64,000 nt of DNA from Terriglobus tenax (GTDB lineage Bacteria; Acidobacteriota; Terriglobia; Terriglobales; Acidobacteriaceae): assembly GCF_025685395.1 (NCBI RefSeq), contig NZ_JAGSYA010000004.1, positions 2,108,001 through 2,172,000 on the forward strand, given 5' to 3'. Below the pieces are notes generated by a model, which worked only from the letters and a program-made list of their open reading frames with translations, was not told the origin of the DNA and did not search any database. The translations under genes and the position numbers were made by a program. Within the stretch, counting starts at the first letter, position 1, and each line of letters opens with the position of its first letter. This document shows, piece after piece, positions 41,808 to 50,224 of this stretch.

Positions 41808-41922
41808 TTGCCGGAATAAGAACGGCGAAGTCCCGATCGATGCAATACCATGGACGTATCCGTTCCTTACAAACATTTGCATGGTGCATGCGCAGAGCTT
41901 CGTCTAGCGAAGGAGCTTTGGG

Positions 41923-43500
41923 GTGACACCTTCTCCAAACACCAGGAAGACCATCCTGGCGATTGTTCTTTGCTCAATATCGCTGCTGCTTCCCATTGGG
42001 GTGTCGCTGCAGCTGTCCTGGACGCAGAGCGAGACAAGCGCGCGCAACGAGAGCTTTTCTTATGCGCGTGACGTACTACGCCGCGCGGAGAAGACTTCGG
42101 ACCAGATGGTGGATGCCGTTAAACGTGTCCATGCCGCACATCTTCCACACTGCTCCGAAGCAGAGCTTACGCTGATGCGCGACATCGATCTTGATTCGGA
42201 TTATGTGCAGGCGATTGGGCGTATCAATAACAACACGATTGCCTGCAGCTCTGTTACGGGACAGACGTCTGTGCCCCTGCATGATCCGAATTTTGTAGCG
42301 GAGAACGGCCTTGCGCAGTATCTAAATGTGAGGATCACAGTTGGCCAGTGGCGTCCGCTGAATATCTTTGCGCTGAATGGCCTTGCGGTGATCACGGACC
42401 CGGAGTTGCCGCTGGATGTGTCACTGGACGAACGTGATCTGAATATTGCGATCGTCACTCCCATGACCAACAAACCGAATATCGTGGCCTCACGCGGAGA
42501 ACAGCTCGATCCCCGCTGGGTACGTTCCATTCCGCGAGGCACGGAACGCAGTTATGCCGTGGATGGCTACCTGGTGACCGCCATACGATCTTCCCGCTAT
42601 GACCTGATGGTGCTGGTGGCTGTTCCAAGACAGCACATGTACCGCAAGGTGAAGCAGATTGCGCTGATCTTCGTTCCGCTGGGCGTGTTGTGCGGGGCCG
42701 GGCTGATATGGGCCGGCATGTACCTGGCGCGCGCCCGCTCTTCGTTTGACAGCCGGCTGAAGGCAGCCATTCGCAGGAAAGAGTTCTACGTGGAGTACCA
42801 GCCGATAGTCGACCTGAGGACCGAACGCTGGACCGGCGCCGAGGCGCTGGTTCGATGGAGGCAGGGAGATACGATCATTCGCCCGGATTACTTTATCCCC
42901 ATGGCCGAGGACCGGCACCTGATCCGCCGGATTACCGAGCTTGTGATCGACCGCGTTGCCGAAGACCTGCCGGAGATTCTGAAGCTGGACCCTGCCTTCA
43001 AGGTCGCCATCAACCTGTCGCCGGATGACCTGCGGTCGCAGGACACCATCACGATGCTGGAAAGACTCCTGGCCATCGAGATCGTATGCGCCGCCAACCT
43101 GGAGATTGAAGCCACTGAACACGCCTTTGCCGATGGACAGGAAACCCGCCGGGTGATGGAGCAGATACGCTCGCTTGGTATCACGGTCGCCATTGATGAC
43201 TTTGGCATTGGCTATTCCAGCCTTTCGCGGCTGCAGTCGTTCCGCTTCGACACGCTGAAGATCGATAAGTCGTTCGTGGACTCCATTGGCACGGACAGCG
43301 TGACCAGCGACGTGGTGCTGCACATTATCGACCTGGCCCGGCTGCTGAAGCTGAGTGTAGTGGCTGAAGGTGTGGAGAGTGAAGCGCAGGCCAGCCAGTT
43401 GCGCGCCTATGGCGTCAAGCTGGCGCAGGGATGGCACTACTCCCGGTCACTGCCGTTGCCGGTACTGCTGGACAGTATGCGGTCGCGCATCGAAGACTAA
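41923..43500 (+). CDS. Cyclic-di-GMP phosphodiesterase with CSS periplasmic sensor and EAL domain
   Basis: A 525-residue inner-membrane protein. Two transmembrane helices (residues about 10-32 and 240-262) flank a periplasmic CSS-motif sensor domain (NNNTIACSSVTGQTS, plus the upstream HLPHCSEAELTLM cysteine). The cytoplasmic EAL domain is complete: TGAEALVRWRQGD, INLSPDDLRSQ, EIEATEHAF, VAIDDFGIGYSSLSRLQSFR, LKIDKSFVDSI and VVAEGVES. It should hydrolyse c-di-GMP under control of the periplasmic disulfide state, as in the E. coli CSS-EAL family. GTG start with AGGAG 6 bp upstream. Confidence 0.92.
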   Translation: MTPSPNTRKTILAIVLCSISLLLPIGVSLQLSWTQSETSARNESFSYARDVLRRAEKTSDQMVDAVKRVHAAHLPHCSEAELTLMRDIDLDSDYVQAIGRINNNTIACSSVTGQTSVPLHDPNFVAENGLAQYLNVRITVGQWRPLNIFALNGLAVITDPELPLDVSLDERDLNIAIVTPMTNKPNIVASRGEQLDPRWVRSIPRGTERSYAVDGYLVTAIRSSRYDLMVLVAVPRQHMYRKVKQIALIFVPLGVLCGAGLIWAGMYLARARSSFDSRLKAAIRRKEFYVEYQPIVDLRTERWTGAEALVRWRQGDTIIRPDYFIPMAEDRHLIRRITELVIDRVAEDLPEILKLDPAFKVAINLSPDDLRSQDTITMLERLLAIEIVCAANLEIEATEHAFADGQETRRVMEQIRSLGITVAIDDFGIGYSSLSRLQSFRFDTLKIDKSFVDSIGTDSVTSDVVLHIIDLARLLKLSVVAEGVESEAQASQLRAYGVKLAQGWHYSRSLPLPVLLDSMRSRIED

Positions 43501-43513
43501 CGAACAGAAGCAG

Positions 43514-43539
43514 AAGGGCCACCCTTGCGGGTGGCCCTT
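43514..43539. terminator. Terminator between convergent EAL and beta-propeller genes
   Basis: AAGGGCCACCC (43514-43524), loop TTGC, GGGTGGCCCTT (43529-43539): a perfect 11-bp stem between two convergent stop codons. Confidence 0.75.
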
Positions 43540-43559
43540 GCTTGTTCCTATGCTACGGC

Positions 43560-45146
43560 TTACTTCTTCAGACCGAAGCAGTAGAGCTTGCCATCGTAGG
43601 TGCCGATGTAGAGCTTGCCGTTCGAGATGGTGACGTCAGAGAAGTGGTTGAAGCCGGTGATGCTGTCGCCGCTGGACCAGATCTCCTTGCCGGTCTGTCC
43701 GTCCAGCACATACACGGTGGCATGGTTGGACTTGGCAGCGCGGATGGTGGAATCAAAGTTCAGGCCGATATCGGGCCAGGCCTGCTGCGTGTTGTCGCCG
43801 CTGCCGTGGGTGATGATCAGACCGTTCGCGATGACCGGAGGATCGCCGCGGAACATGTCATGCGAGATCCAGACAGGATCGAGCGTGGGCTTGCCGGCCT
43901 TCTCCACCACCTTGAAGGCAGCTACGCCACCTTCTTTGGCTGCAGGCGTGTTGGTGATGGGAAACTTGGTCTGCTCAGGAGCCGAAGGACCCCAGAACGG
44001 AACCACAACCCAGCGCGTTCCGGCCTTGTCCTCCCAGGAGGAGACAGCGCCCCAGCTTCCGGCATTCTGGAAGTCGGCGGCGAAGTTGCAGAACAGCTCC
44101 GTGCGGTAGAGAGGGGTGTGGTGGTCAGCGGTGCCGCCCAGGTTCTTCGGGTCAAGCAGGTAGACCTTGCACTCCTTGCCGGAGGCCGCCATCAGCTCCT
44201 TGCCCTTGTAGGTGAAGACCGTCGGCGTGTTGTTGGGATCGAGGTCGCGCTTGCGCAGCCAGTCCCAGTTCGGCGGCGTGAACCAGTCCTTCACATGCCA
44301 GAAGCCGTCTTCCTTCAACTCGAAGCCGACGACCGAGTTGCCAATCATCGGGTTCTTCGGGTCGCTGGTCACGTCATAGATACCGTCGCCTGTGGTGGTC
44401 CACACGGTGCCGTCCGCAGTGATGACCGGACCACGGCGACCCCACAGTCCACCGCCGCCGCCAAAGCCGGCGGTCTTGTGAACTACTTTGGTCTTGATAT
44501 CGACGGAGATGATGCCGCCGCGGCCGCGGTAGTCCGCAAAGATGATCTGGTCTTTGTAGAGCTGTACGCCGAACTTATTGATGACGCCGGTGGCGATGGG
44601 TCCGAAGACGATATCGCCGGTCGCGGCATCCAGACCAACGACGTTACCCTTGCCGTCAACCATGTACAGCGTGCGCTTGCCGCTGGCGTCCGCGTCAGAG
44701 ATAGCCGGAACACCAGTGGTGCCGCCGGGTCCAAGGAAATTGAGGTGGCGCGGATCCGACGGGCCGCTGCGCTGCATGCCCGGAGGGCCCTGCTGCTGCG
44801 GAGGAGCCGGCTCAAAGGTCTTGCGCCAGATCTCCTTGCCGCTGTCGGCATCGAAGGCGTAAATAACATCGGACACGCCCAGGACATAGAGCATGTTCTT
44901 CTCGCCCGCTGCCGTCTTCAGGCCATGAATGGCGAGCGGCGTCATGAGGGCGTGCAGGGCGTGGGGTTTGACGTCGGTCTGGATGGACCAGAGCAGCGAG
45001 AGGTCTTTGGCGTTGTCCTTGGTCAGGACAGTCTCGTCCTTGGCCCAGCCGGAGCGGATGGTGTCACCACCGTCCATCGTCCAGTTCTGGGCGAGGGCGG
45101 CGCCGCAGCTCAGGGCCACGGCAGCGAGTGTGATGAGTTTCTTCAT
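43560..45146 (-). CDS. Exported PQQ-like beta-propeller repeat protein, type A (cassette 2)
   Basis: A 528-residue exported protein (signal peptide LITLAAVALSCGAALAQ). It is paralogous to the product of 3211-4809, with the same landmarks in order: IYAFDADSGKEIWRKTF, GGGLWGRRGPVITADGTVW, RKRDLDPNNTP, KECKVYLLDPKNLGG, VYVLDGQTGKEIWSSGD, and the last blade ending LYCFGLKK. A short Gln/Pro-rich insert (PPQQQGPPGMQ) is specific to this copy. ATG at 45146 has GGGAG upstream and begins the signal peptide. It is the second gene of its cassette, 29 bp after the type B gene; in cassette 1 the order is reversed. Confidence 0.85.
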   Translation of the reverse strand: MKKLITLAAVALSCGAALAQNWTMDGGDTIRSGWAKDETVLTKDNAKDLSLLWSIQTDVKPHALHALMTPLAIHGLKTAAGEKNMLYVLGVSDVIYAFDADSGKEIWRKTFEPAPPQQQGPPGMQRSGPSDPRHLNFLGPGGTTGVPAISDADASGKRTLYMVDGKGNVVGLDAATGDIVFGPIATGVINKFGVQLYKDQIIFADYRGRGGIISVDIKTKVVHKTAGFGGGGGLWGRRGPVITADGTVWTTTGDGIYDVTSDPKNPMIGNSVVGFELKEDGFWHVKDWFTPPNWDWLRKRDLDPNNTPTVFTYKGKELMAASGKECKVYLLDPKNLGGTADHHTPLYRTELFCNFAADFQNAGSWGAVSSWEDKAGTRWVVVPFWGPSAPEQTKFPITNTPAAKEGGVAAFKVVEKAGKPTLDPVWISHDMFRGDPPVIANGLIITHGSGDNTQQAWPDIGLNFDSTIRAAKSNHATVYVLDGQTGKEIWSSGDSITGFNHFSDVTISNGKLYIGTYDGKLYCFGLKK

Positions 45147-45175
45147 ACTCTTATCTCCCTGTAAAACGGAGCGCA

Positions 45176-46753
45176 TTACCGCTCAAACGGCACGCCAAAG
45201 GCGTACACGGTGTTGTCGTAGGTCGGAACGTAGGCACGGCCATTGGCATAACCCAGACCGCCGACGCCGAAGCTGGTGATCTGCGTTCCGCTGGACCAGA
45301 CTTCCTTGCCGGTGGCTGCATCCAGGAAATAGAGCGTCGCCGGCTTGGAGCCCTTGACCACCTCAGCGATAGAAGCGAGGCTGCCGTCCTTCTTCACCAC
45401 GGGAGCTTCGCCTGTCGAGAGCGCCAGCACCAGGCCGGTGCCCACAATGGGAGCCGCTGGTGTGACCAGGTTGCGCGAGACCCACTGCTGAGTGATGGTT
45501 ACGGCTCCGTCCTTGCTCTCAATCTTGAAGGCGACGATGGAACCGCTGGCCGCGGGGCCGTTGGCGCCTACCTTGGCGGTGGTTGCTCCGCGAACGGAAG
45601 CGTAGACCCAGCGCGCGTTGCTGGCCGACTCGTCTTCCCAGGTGGCGAAGTTACCGTAGAAGCTGGTGACGCCATCCGGAGTGAAGACAGGCTCAGAGGT
45701 AGCGACCGCGGTCTTGTGGTCGGTTCCACCAAGCTTGTCGCCGTCCAGCAGATACAGGCGGCCATCGCGGCCACCGGCTAGGACGTAGTCCTTGCTGGCC
45801 ATCTGGAAGACGGCCGGGGTGACTCCGGCGACGCCCTTCTTCAGGGCCGGAGCGGAAGTGGCCGGCGTGAACCAGTCGGTAACCTCAAGCGACTTGGGGT
45901 CAAGCGCGACCACCGTGTCGTTGTAGGTTCCGGCGGCGGTTCCCTTGCCCTCGGCGATCATGCCGTAGACCTGGTTCTTGCTGCCGATGCTGACGCCGCC
46001 GGTACCGGAAAACCCGCTGCCGCCCGTGAGGAACTTGGTGACAGAATACTCGGCAGGCTTGACCAGTGGCTGGTCAGGCATATCTGGCAATACCGGCGGC
46101 GTAAAGCTGGCGGCGTAGAGGCCGTTGTCGCCGGAGCAGCTGTCGACCGTAGCGCCGTAGATCACATTGTTGTTGAAGTTCAGGCCAGTGACCTTGGAGC
46201 CGGCGGGGACGAAAGGCACCGGAGCAACGTACTCGGCGTTGCCGTCCTGCTGGCGCGCGGTATAGAGCTTGCCATCGCTGGAGACAGACCAGACATAACC
46301 GGCCAGGCGCTGGAAGCCGCGGCGGCCCGAGCTGTTGCCGGGCATGACGACGGAGGCCGTCTGGCCACCCGAGCAGAGCGCGGTAGGCTTGGCGGTTGGC
46401 TTAGAGCCCAGCTTGGTCTCAAAGTATTTTTCGCCCAGGTCGGAGTCGATGGAATACAGCGTGTTACTGCTGCCACCAACGAACAGGAGCTCTTTAAAGC
46501 CAGCCCATCCGATGAGCTGCGTCAGGTCAATCGGCGCGGAGAGGCCGTCCAGACCGGCGTTGACATTGGGAAACTTGTACTTGTACATGAGCTTGACCTT
46601 GCCCTTTTCGGCATCGGCCTTCGTCAGGTACTTGTCGTTGCGGGCCCAGCCATCGCGCTGTGCGTTTCCGCCAACGCTTGGCCAGTCCGCAGCCCAAAGT
46701 GTGGCGCACGCCGAAACCGCGATGCATGCCGACCAAAGATATTTCCTACGCAT
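45176..46753 (-). CDS. Exported PQQ-like beta-propeller repeat protein, type B (cassette 2)
   Basis: A 525-residue exported protein with a signal peptide (YLWSACIAVSACATLWA), made of propeller blades such as LYSIDSDLGEKYFETKLG, LYLLDGDKLGGTDHKTAVA, LYFLDAATGKEVWSSGTQIT and the last VYAFGVP. It is paralogous to 1697-3214 (shared LIGWAGFKELLF/FIGWKGFKDLVLF and DSDLGxxYF). GGAGG lies upstream of the ATG. It is the first gene of cassette 2; an operator-like site TGAGACGTCTTA lies 115 bp upstream. No heme motif is present. Confidence 0.85.
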   Translation of the reverse strand: MRRKYLWSACIAVSACATLWAADWPSVGGNAQRDGWARNDKYLTKADAEKGKVKLMYKYKFPNVNAGLDGLSAPIDLTQLIGWAGFKELLFVGGSSNTLYSIDSDLGEKYFETKLGSKPTAKPTALCSGGQTASVVMPGNSSGRRGFQRLAGYVWSVSSDGKLYTARQQDGNAEYVAPVPFVPAGSKVTGLNFNNNVIYGATVDSCSGDNGLYAASFTPPVLPDMPDQPLVKPAEYSVTKFLTGGSGFSGTGGVSIGSKNQVYGMIAEGKGTAAGTYNDTVVALDPKSLEVTDWFTPATSAPALKKGVAGVTPAVFQMASKDYVLAGGRDGRLYLLDGDKLGGTDHKTAVATSEPVFTPDGVTSFYGNFATWEDESASNARWVYASVRGATTAKVGANGPAASGSIVAFKIESKDGAVTITQQWVSRNLVTPAAPIVGTGLVLALSTGEAPVVKKDGSLASIAEVVKGSKPATLYFLDAATGKEVWSSGTQITSFGVGGLGYANGRAYVPTYDNTVYAFGVPFER

Positions 46754-46867
46754 GGGTATGACCTCCCTCCAGAAGTCCAGAGTGTGTTCTGGACATGTAC
46801 TGCAGCAGATAACAATACGGACAAGCCGTGAACTGTTGGCCTTAAGGACGGACAGGGAACGAAATTT

Positions 46868-46879
46868 TGAGACGTCTTA
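46868..46879. promoter_or_regulatory. Putative operator TGAGACGTCTTA upstream of cassette 2
   Basis: It matches the TGAGACGTTTCA sites at 4859 and 5094 in 10 of 12 positions and shares the ACGT centre (TGAGACGT identical). It lies 115 bp upstream of the first propeller gene of cassette 2. Confidence 0.45.
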
Positions 46880-47021
46880 AGCCGATGACGTTAGACCATA
46901 CCCGAAACATGGTTGTCAACGGGGAACATCGCTTCTCCCTTCGTTGCAAACCCGCGAAAACGCTGGACAAAATGAGACGGGAGAGGCCCCGGGAAAGACG
47001 CAGAAGAGAGGGAATTTGACC

Positions 47022-47054
47022 GCAAAAACAACAAACCCGCCGGGCTGGCGGGTT
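47022..47054 (-). terminator. Terminator of the second sigma/anti-sigma operon
   Basis: AACCCGCC (47034-47041) pairs with GGCGGGTT (47047-47054). On the minus strand the stem is followed by TGTTGTTTTTG. Confidence 0.75.
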
Positions 47055-47062
47055 GGGGCGGA

Positions 47063-47653
47063 TTATTCCGAAGGCGGCGGGCTGCCGCGGTGCGACTCCA
47101 GCTTGTGCCACTGGTCGACCGTCATCTCGCGACGGATCCCCAGGAGCATACGGGCATTGGCCTTCTCCAGTTCGGCACGCGCCTGGGCGACACGGTCAAT
47201 CTGCGCGAGGATGCGGTTTTCGTCCGGCTGTTCAGCTGAAACCAGCGGGCCAAGAGCATCTTCCTCTTTGCGCAGGGAGCGGTAGAGGGTGGCCAGGGTG
47301 CCGCGGTTGGCGTCAACGATGGCGTCCATGCGGGCGCGCTGGTCCTTCTGGATACCTATGGACTCAGCAAACTTCTTGTTGTCCCACCAGCGACCGGGAG
47401 GGCCAACCTGCAGCCCGCCGCGGATGGTGCTGACCGATCCGGGAGATCCGCCGCTGAAGGGGGGCGGCCCGTTATGACGGTCCGGGAAGTTGCTGCCGTT
47501 TCCGCCGAAGCCGCCGCCATTGCCCATGGGCGGACGTCCGCCGCCGCCACCCATACCACCGCCAGGGCCACCGGGGCCCTGGGCAAGTGCGGTTGAGGCG
47601 GCAAACAGAAGGGCAAGCAGGCCACAGGCAGCGAGTTGGAGTCGGAATGTCAT
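47063..47653 (-). CDS. Exported glycine-rich Spy/CpxP-like protein
   Basis: A 196-residue exported protein. A signal peptide (LAACGLLALLFAASTALAQ) is followed by a Gly/Pro-rich spacer (GPGGPGGGMGGGGGRPPM). A helical C-terminal region shows the pattern of the Spy/CpxP metal-sensor/chaperone group (KDQRARMDAIVDANRGTLAT, LEKANARMLLGIRREMTVDQ). It follows the anti-sigma gene by 27 bp on the same strand and is probably a periplasmic stress effector or sensor of that sigma system. Confidence 0.75.
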   Translation of the reverse strand: MTFRLQLAACGLLALLFAASTALAQGPGGPGGGMGGGGGRPPMGNGGGFGGNGSNFPDRHNGPPPFSGGSPGSVSTIRGGLQVGPPGRWWDNKKFAESIGIQKDQRARMDAIVDANRGTLATLYRSLRKEEDALGPLVSAEQPDENRILAQIDRVAQARAELEKANARMLLGIRREMTVDQWHKLESHRGSPPPSE

Positions 47654-47680
47654 CTGGCGAATGGGTTGAAGGTTGATAGT

Positions 47681-48157
47681 TTATCGCCGAGCCGTCTTGT
47701 CTTTGCCGTTTTCTTCGACAAAGGCTGCCTCATGCTGGACAGCGGGCTGTGCGATTTCCTGGTTGATGGCGGCCATCAGAGCATTGTCGGCGGCGATCTG
47801 TTCGGCCGTCGGTACAGGGGAGGCGTGCTGCACGGCAGCGTTCGGCTCCGGCGCGTCGTCGCGTGTGAGGAACGGCACCGCCACCGCGATGGCGAGTACA
47901 GCAGCTACGGCCATACCGGCCGCGGGTCGAAACGAGAGTCCCAGGCGTGCCAGCAGACCGGGCTGCGGTGTGGGAATGGCGGCGACACGCTGGCGGCTCC
48001 AATCCATGGAGACCTCGCGCAGCATACCCATCGTCTCCTCGACGCGGGTCAGCTCCTGCCGGCAGTGATCGCAGGCGGCCAGGTGGGAGGCAGCAGAACC
48101 GCCTTCGTCCAGACCCAGCAGAAGATCGGTGAACTGTTCGTCTGTGAGGTGCTTCAT
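47681..48157 (-). CDS. Anti-sigma factor with zinc-finger domain
   Basis: A 158-residue membrane protein. The N-terminal zinc-finger anti-sigma domain has HLAACDHC (H-x3-C-x2-C), a transmembrane helix lies at about residues 78-98 (PAAGMAVAAVLAIAVAVPFL), and a short periplasmic tail follows. Its ATG overlaps the stop codon of the sigma-factor gene (ATGA). It should hold that sigma factor inactive. Confidence 0.86.
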   Translation of the reverse strand: MKHLTDEQFTDLLLGLDEGGSAASHLAACDHCRQELTRVEETMGMLREVSMDWSRQRVAAIPTPQPGLLARLGLSFRPAAGMAVAAVLAIAVAVPFLTRDDAPEPNAAVQHASPVPTAEQIAADNALMAAINQEIAQPAVQHEAAFVEENGKDKTARR

Positions 48158-48759
48158 CGTGGCCCTCCCAGTGTAGATGCGTTTGGGCCCAACTGCGCAC
48201 GAATGGCAGTGACGGCACGGTGCAGATGCGTTTTGACGGTGTTGACCGGCATACCGGTCACCTGGGCAATCTCCGCCAGGTCCATCTCTTCAAGAAATCG
48301 CATGACAAATACAGACCGCTGACGCTCAGAAAGAGTTGCAAGCGCGGCGTGAACCCCCTTGACGCGCTCTCGGGCAATCAGCGCGGACTCCGGCGAACTG
48401 GAGCGCGAGCCGATCTGGTGCGCCATGTCAGTGACGTCGGCCGCCGTGGAGCGGAAGTTGCGCCAGAACTTGAACTTCTGGGTGCGAACCTGATCGCGCA
48501 CAAGGTTGGTGGCAATCGACATGAGCCAGGTGGAGACGGAGCAGTCCCCGCGGAAGCTGGCCCGGTTGGCATAAGCCTTCACGAAACAGTCCTGGGTGAT
48601 GGATTCTGCCAGGTCCGTATCGTTGATGGCATACGCCACATACCGATAAACCTTTGCACGGTAGAGCCGCACCAGAGCGTCAATGTCTTCAAGCTCTTGC
48701 GTGCGGGCCTCCTGCCGTGCGGCAAAAGAGAGTATCGCGGTGCTGGCGGTGGCGTTCAT
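48154..48759 (-). CDS. ECF-type RNA polymerase sigma factor
   Basis: A 201-residue sigma factor. Region 2: LVRLYRAKVYRYVAYAINDT, ITQDCFVKAYANRASF and STWLMSIATNLVRDQ. Region 4: LSERQRSVFVMRFLEEMDLA with helix-turn-helix IAQVTGMPVNTVKTHLHRAV. It is the first gene of a three-gene operon with its anti-sigma factor and the Spy-like protein. It is the second such system in this window, not closely similar to the one at 8072. Confidence 0.93.
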   Translation of the reverse strand: MNATASTAILSFAARQEARTQELEDIDALVRLYRAKVYRYVAYAINDTDLAESITQDCFVKAYANRASFRGDCSVSTWLMSIATNLVRDQVRTQKFKFWRNFRSTAADVTDMAHQIGSRSSSPESALIARERVKGVHAALATLSERQRSVFVMRFLEEMDLAEIAQVTGMPVNTVKTHLHRAVTAIRAQLGPNASTLGGPR

Positions 48760-48951
48760 ACATCTGTTTTTGACGGGGATTCCGCCGGACTAGAGTACAC
48801 CGGCCATGCAAAGGAGATGCAATCACCGTATTCAGCTGGCTGGGCATTGAAACCATCACGAAAGAAACTGGGTTTTGGACGCATGCTGGCCGGGTTCGTC
48901 ACGCAGGGAGCCACCGGTCTGCAGAGCGCTTCGGAAAAACTACCGCTTGAC

Positions 48952-48988
48952 ACTTTGTAGTGCAAAGAATAACTTTGCACTACAAAGT
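48952..48988. promoter_or_regulatory. Double palindrome CTTTG-N5-CAAAG before the membrane protein/regulator operon
   Basis: ACTTTGTAGTGCAAAG (48952-48967) and CTTTGCACTACAAAGT (48973-48988) are perfect 16-bp inverted arms. They contain two sites of the form CTTTG-N5-CAAAG (48953-48967 and 48973-48987), exactly 20 bp apart and 12 bp before the start codon at 49000. A third site is found at 50187-50201 before the CreD-like gene. Confidence 0.75.
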
Positions 48989-48999
48989 AGAGGACGCGT

Positions 49000-49611
49000 A
49001 TGAGTGATCTCAACCGGGCACTTCTCGACATCCAGAACATTCGCCGCCAGGTAGCGGCCAGCACGGAGTTCCGCGGCTATGGGCCGCTGACGCTTTCCTC
49101 GACGGCGGTGCTGGCGCTGCTGGCGGGTGTAGCGCAGTCGCAATGGCTGACGGAACCGGCAGCGCATCCGCAAATGTACGTCGCGTTGTGGTTGGGTACC
49201 GCACTGGTGTGCGCGGCGCTGATCGGGACGCAGATGATGACGCGGGCCAATCGCCTGCACTCGGGCATGGCGGACGCGATGATCCGGCTGGCGGTAGCGC
49301 AGTTTCTGCCGGCAGCTATTGCGGGTACGGTGCTTCCCTTTGTGCTGCTGCGGGTTTCGCGGGATGTCTTCTGGATGCTGCCCGGACTGTGGCAGGTGAT
49401 CTTCAGCCTGGGTGTCTTTGCCAGCTGCCGGGGATTACCGAAGAAGATGCTGCTGGCAGGCGCCTGGTTTCTGCTGACCGGCATGGCCTGCCTTGCGCTG
49501 GGAGACAGCCGCGCGCTGGCTCCGGTGGCCATGGCGGTTCCCTTCGCCGGAGGCATGGCGATGGTGGCGATGGTTCATCAACTGTCGGCCAAGGAAGGAG
49601 GAGACGCATGA
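49000..49611 (+). CDS. Integral membrane protein co-transcribed with a winged-helix regulator
   Basis: A 203-residue protein with about six transmembrane helices (LTLSSTAVLALLAGVA, MYVALWLGTALVCAALIG, FLPAAIAGTVLPFVLL, WQVIFSLGVFASCRG, AGAWFLLTGMACLAL, VAMAVPFAGGMAMVAMV). The N-terminus SDLNRALLDIQNIRRQVAAS is amphipathic and cytoplasmic. Its stop overlaps the ATG of the regulator gene. Membrane proteins of this kind are often paired with small HTH regulators; the function is unknown. Confidence 0.8.
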   Translation: MSDLNRALLDIQNIRRQVAASTEFRGYGPLTLSSTAVLALLAGVAQSQWLTEPAAHPQMYVALWLGTALVCAALIGTQMMTRANRLHSGMADAMIRLAVAQFLPAAIAGTVLPFVLLRVSRDVFWMLPGLWQVIFSLGVFASCRGLPKKMLLAGAWFLLTGMACLALGDSRALAPVAMAVPFAGGMAMVAMVHQLSAKEGGDA

Positions 49612-50006
49612 AGACGCCGAAGAACTCCGCAACCGCGGCTCCGTTTGCCTATGAAGGCCTGGATCGCGTGATCCATGAGCGGGCACGGCTGAGCATTCTG
49701 ACCTCGCTGATGACGCATCCGCACGGGCTGAGCTTTCTGGAATTGAAACAGATGTGCGCCCTGACCGATGGCAACCTGGCGCGCCACCTGCAGGTGCTGG
49801 AAGAGGATGGCATGGTGAAACTGGGCAAGGAGGAGATCTCCGCCGGTGGCCGTGTGCAGACCACCGCCCGGATCACGCCTGCGGGCCGCAAGCGTTTTCT
49901 GGAGTACCTGACGACGCTGGAGCAGGTGGTGCGCGACGCAGCAGCAGCCGTGGAGACGCCGGACGAGGATCTGCTGCAGCGCAAGCTGGCGCCGCAGGGA
50001 GCGTAA
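49608..50006 (+). CDS. Small winged-helix transcriptional regulator (HTH_27/ArsR-like)
   Basis: A 132-residue regulator consisting essentially of one winged helix: DRVIHERARLSILTSLMTHP, GLSFLELKQMCALTDGNLAR, HLQVLEEDGMVKLGKEEISA and RVQTTARITPAGRKRFLEYL. This is the type often associated with CreD-family membrane proteins. No cysteine or obvious ligand site is present. It is translationally coupled to the membrane protein upstream (ATGA). The shared CTTTG-N5-CAAAG palindromes make it the likely repressor of this operon and of the CreD-like gene at 50225. Confidence 0.88.
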   Translation: MKTPKNSATAAPFAYEGLDRVIHERARLSILTSLMTHPHGLSFLELKQMCALTDGNLARHLQVLEEDGMVKLGKEEISAGGRVQTTARITPAGRKRFLEYLTTLEQVVRDAAAAVETPDEDLLQRKLAPQGA

Positions 50007-50059
50007 CGCGAGATATCCCACCCTTTGTCTTCGACAAAGAGTGGGGGCCGTTTGGCATG

Positions 50060-50105
50060 CTGCGAAGAGAAGCAGATCCATACGGGATGACAAACAAGAA
50101 AGACA
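50060..50105. repeat. Partial REP-like repeat
   Basis: CTGCGAAGAGAAGCAGATCC and the following CGGGATGACAAACAAGAAAG resemble the first part of the element at 28369. The copy is short and lies in the 218-bp gap between the regulator and the CreD-like gene. Confidence 0.45.
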
Positions 50106-50186
50106 AGCGCGGATCTTGCTTCGGGAGTTCGTGGAGTCAATCCATGTTGTTTGATGTGCTGGAGTTTACCGACGTACGTTCTCGAA

Positions 50187-50201
50187 CTTTGCAACACAAA
50201 G
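50187..50201. promoter_or_regulatory. CTTTG-N5-CAAAG palindrome before the CreD-like gene
   Basis: AACTTTG-CAACA-CAAAGTT (50185-50203) has perfect 7-bp arms and matches the two sites before 49000. It lies 24 bp before the start codon at 50225, a position suited to repression. Confidence 0.7.
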
Positions 50202-50224
50202 TTAAACCAAGGAGAGATACAACC

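Larger units (their letters stand above)
46754..47062. other. 309-bp intergenic region upstream of cassette 2
   Basis: No gene is visible here. The region contains the operator-like site at 46868-46879, a half site ATGAGACG at 46972-46979, and the terminator of the next operon (47022-47054). The promoter of cassette 2 must lie between about 46780 and 46960. Confidence 0.5.

Noticed and set aside
50007-50224. Possibility that the short CreD is a frameshifted full-length gene
   Set aside because: The region upstream contains a repeat fragment, an operator and a good ribosome-binding site, with no CreD-like sequence in any frame.
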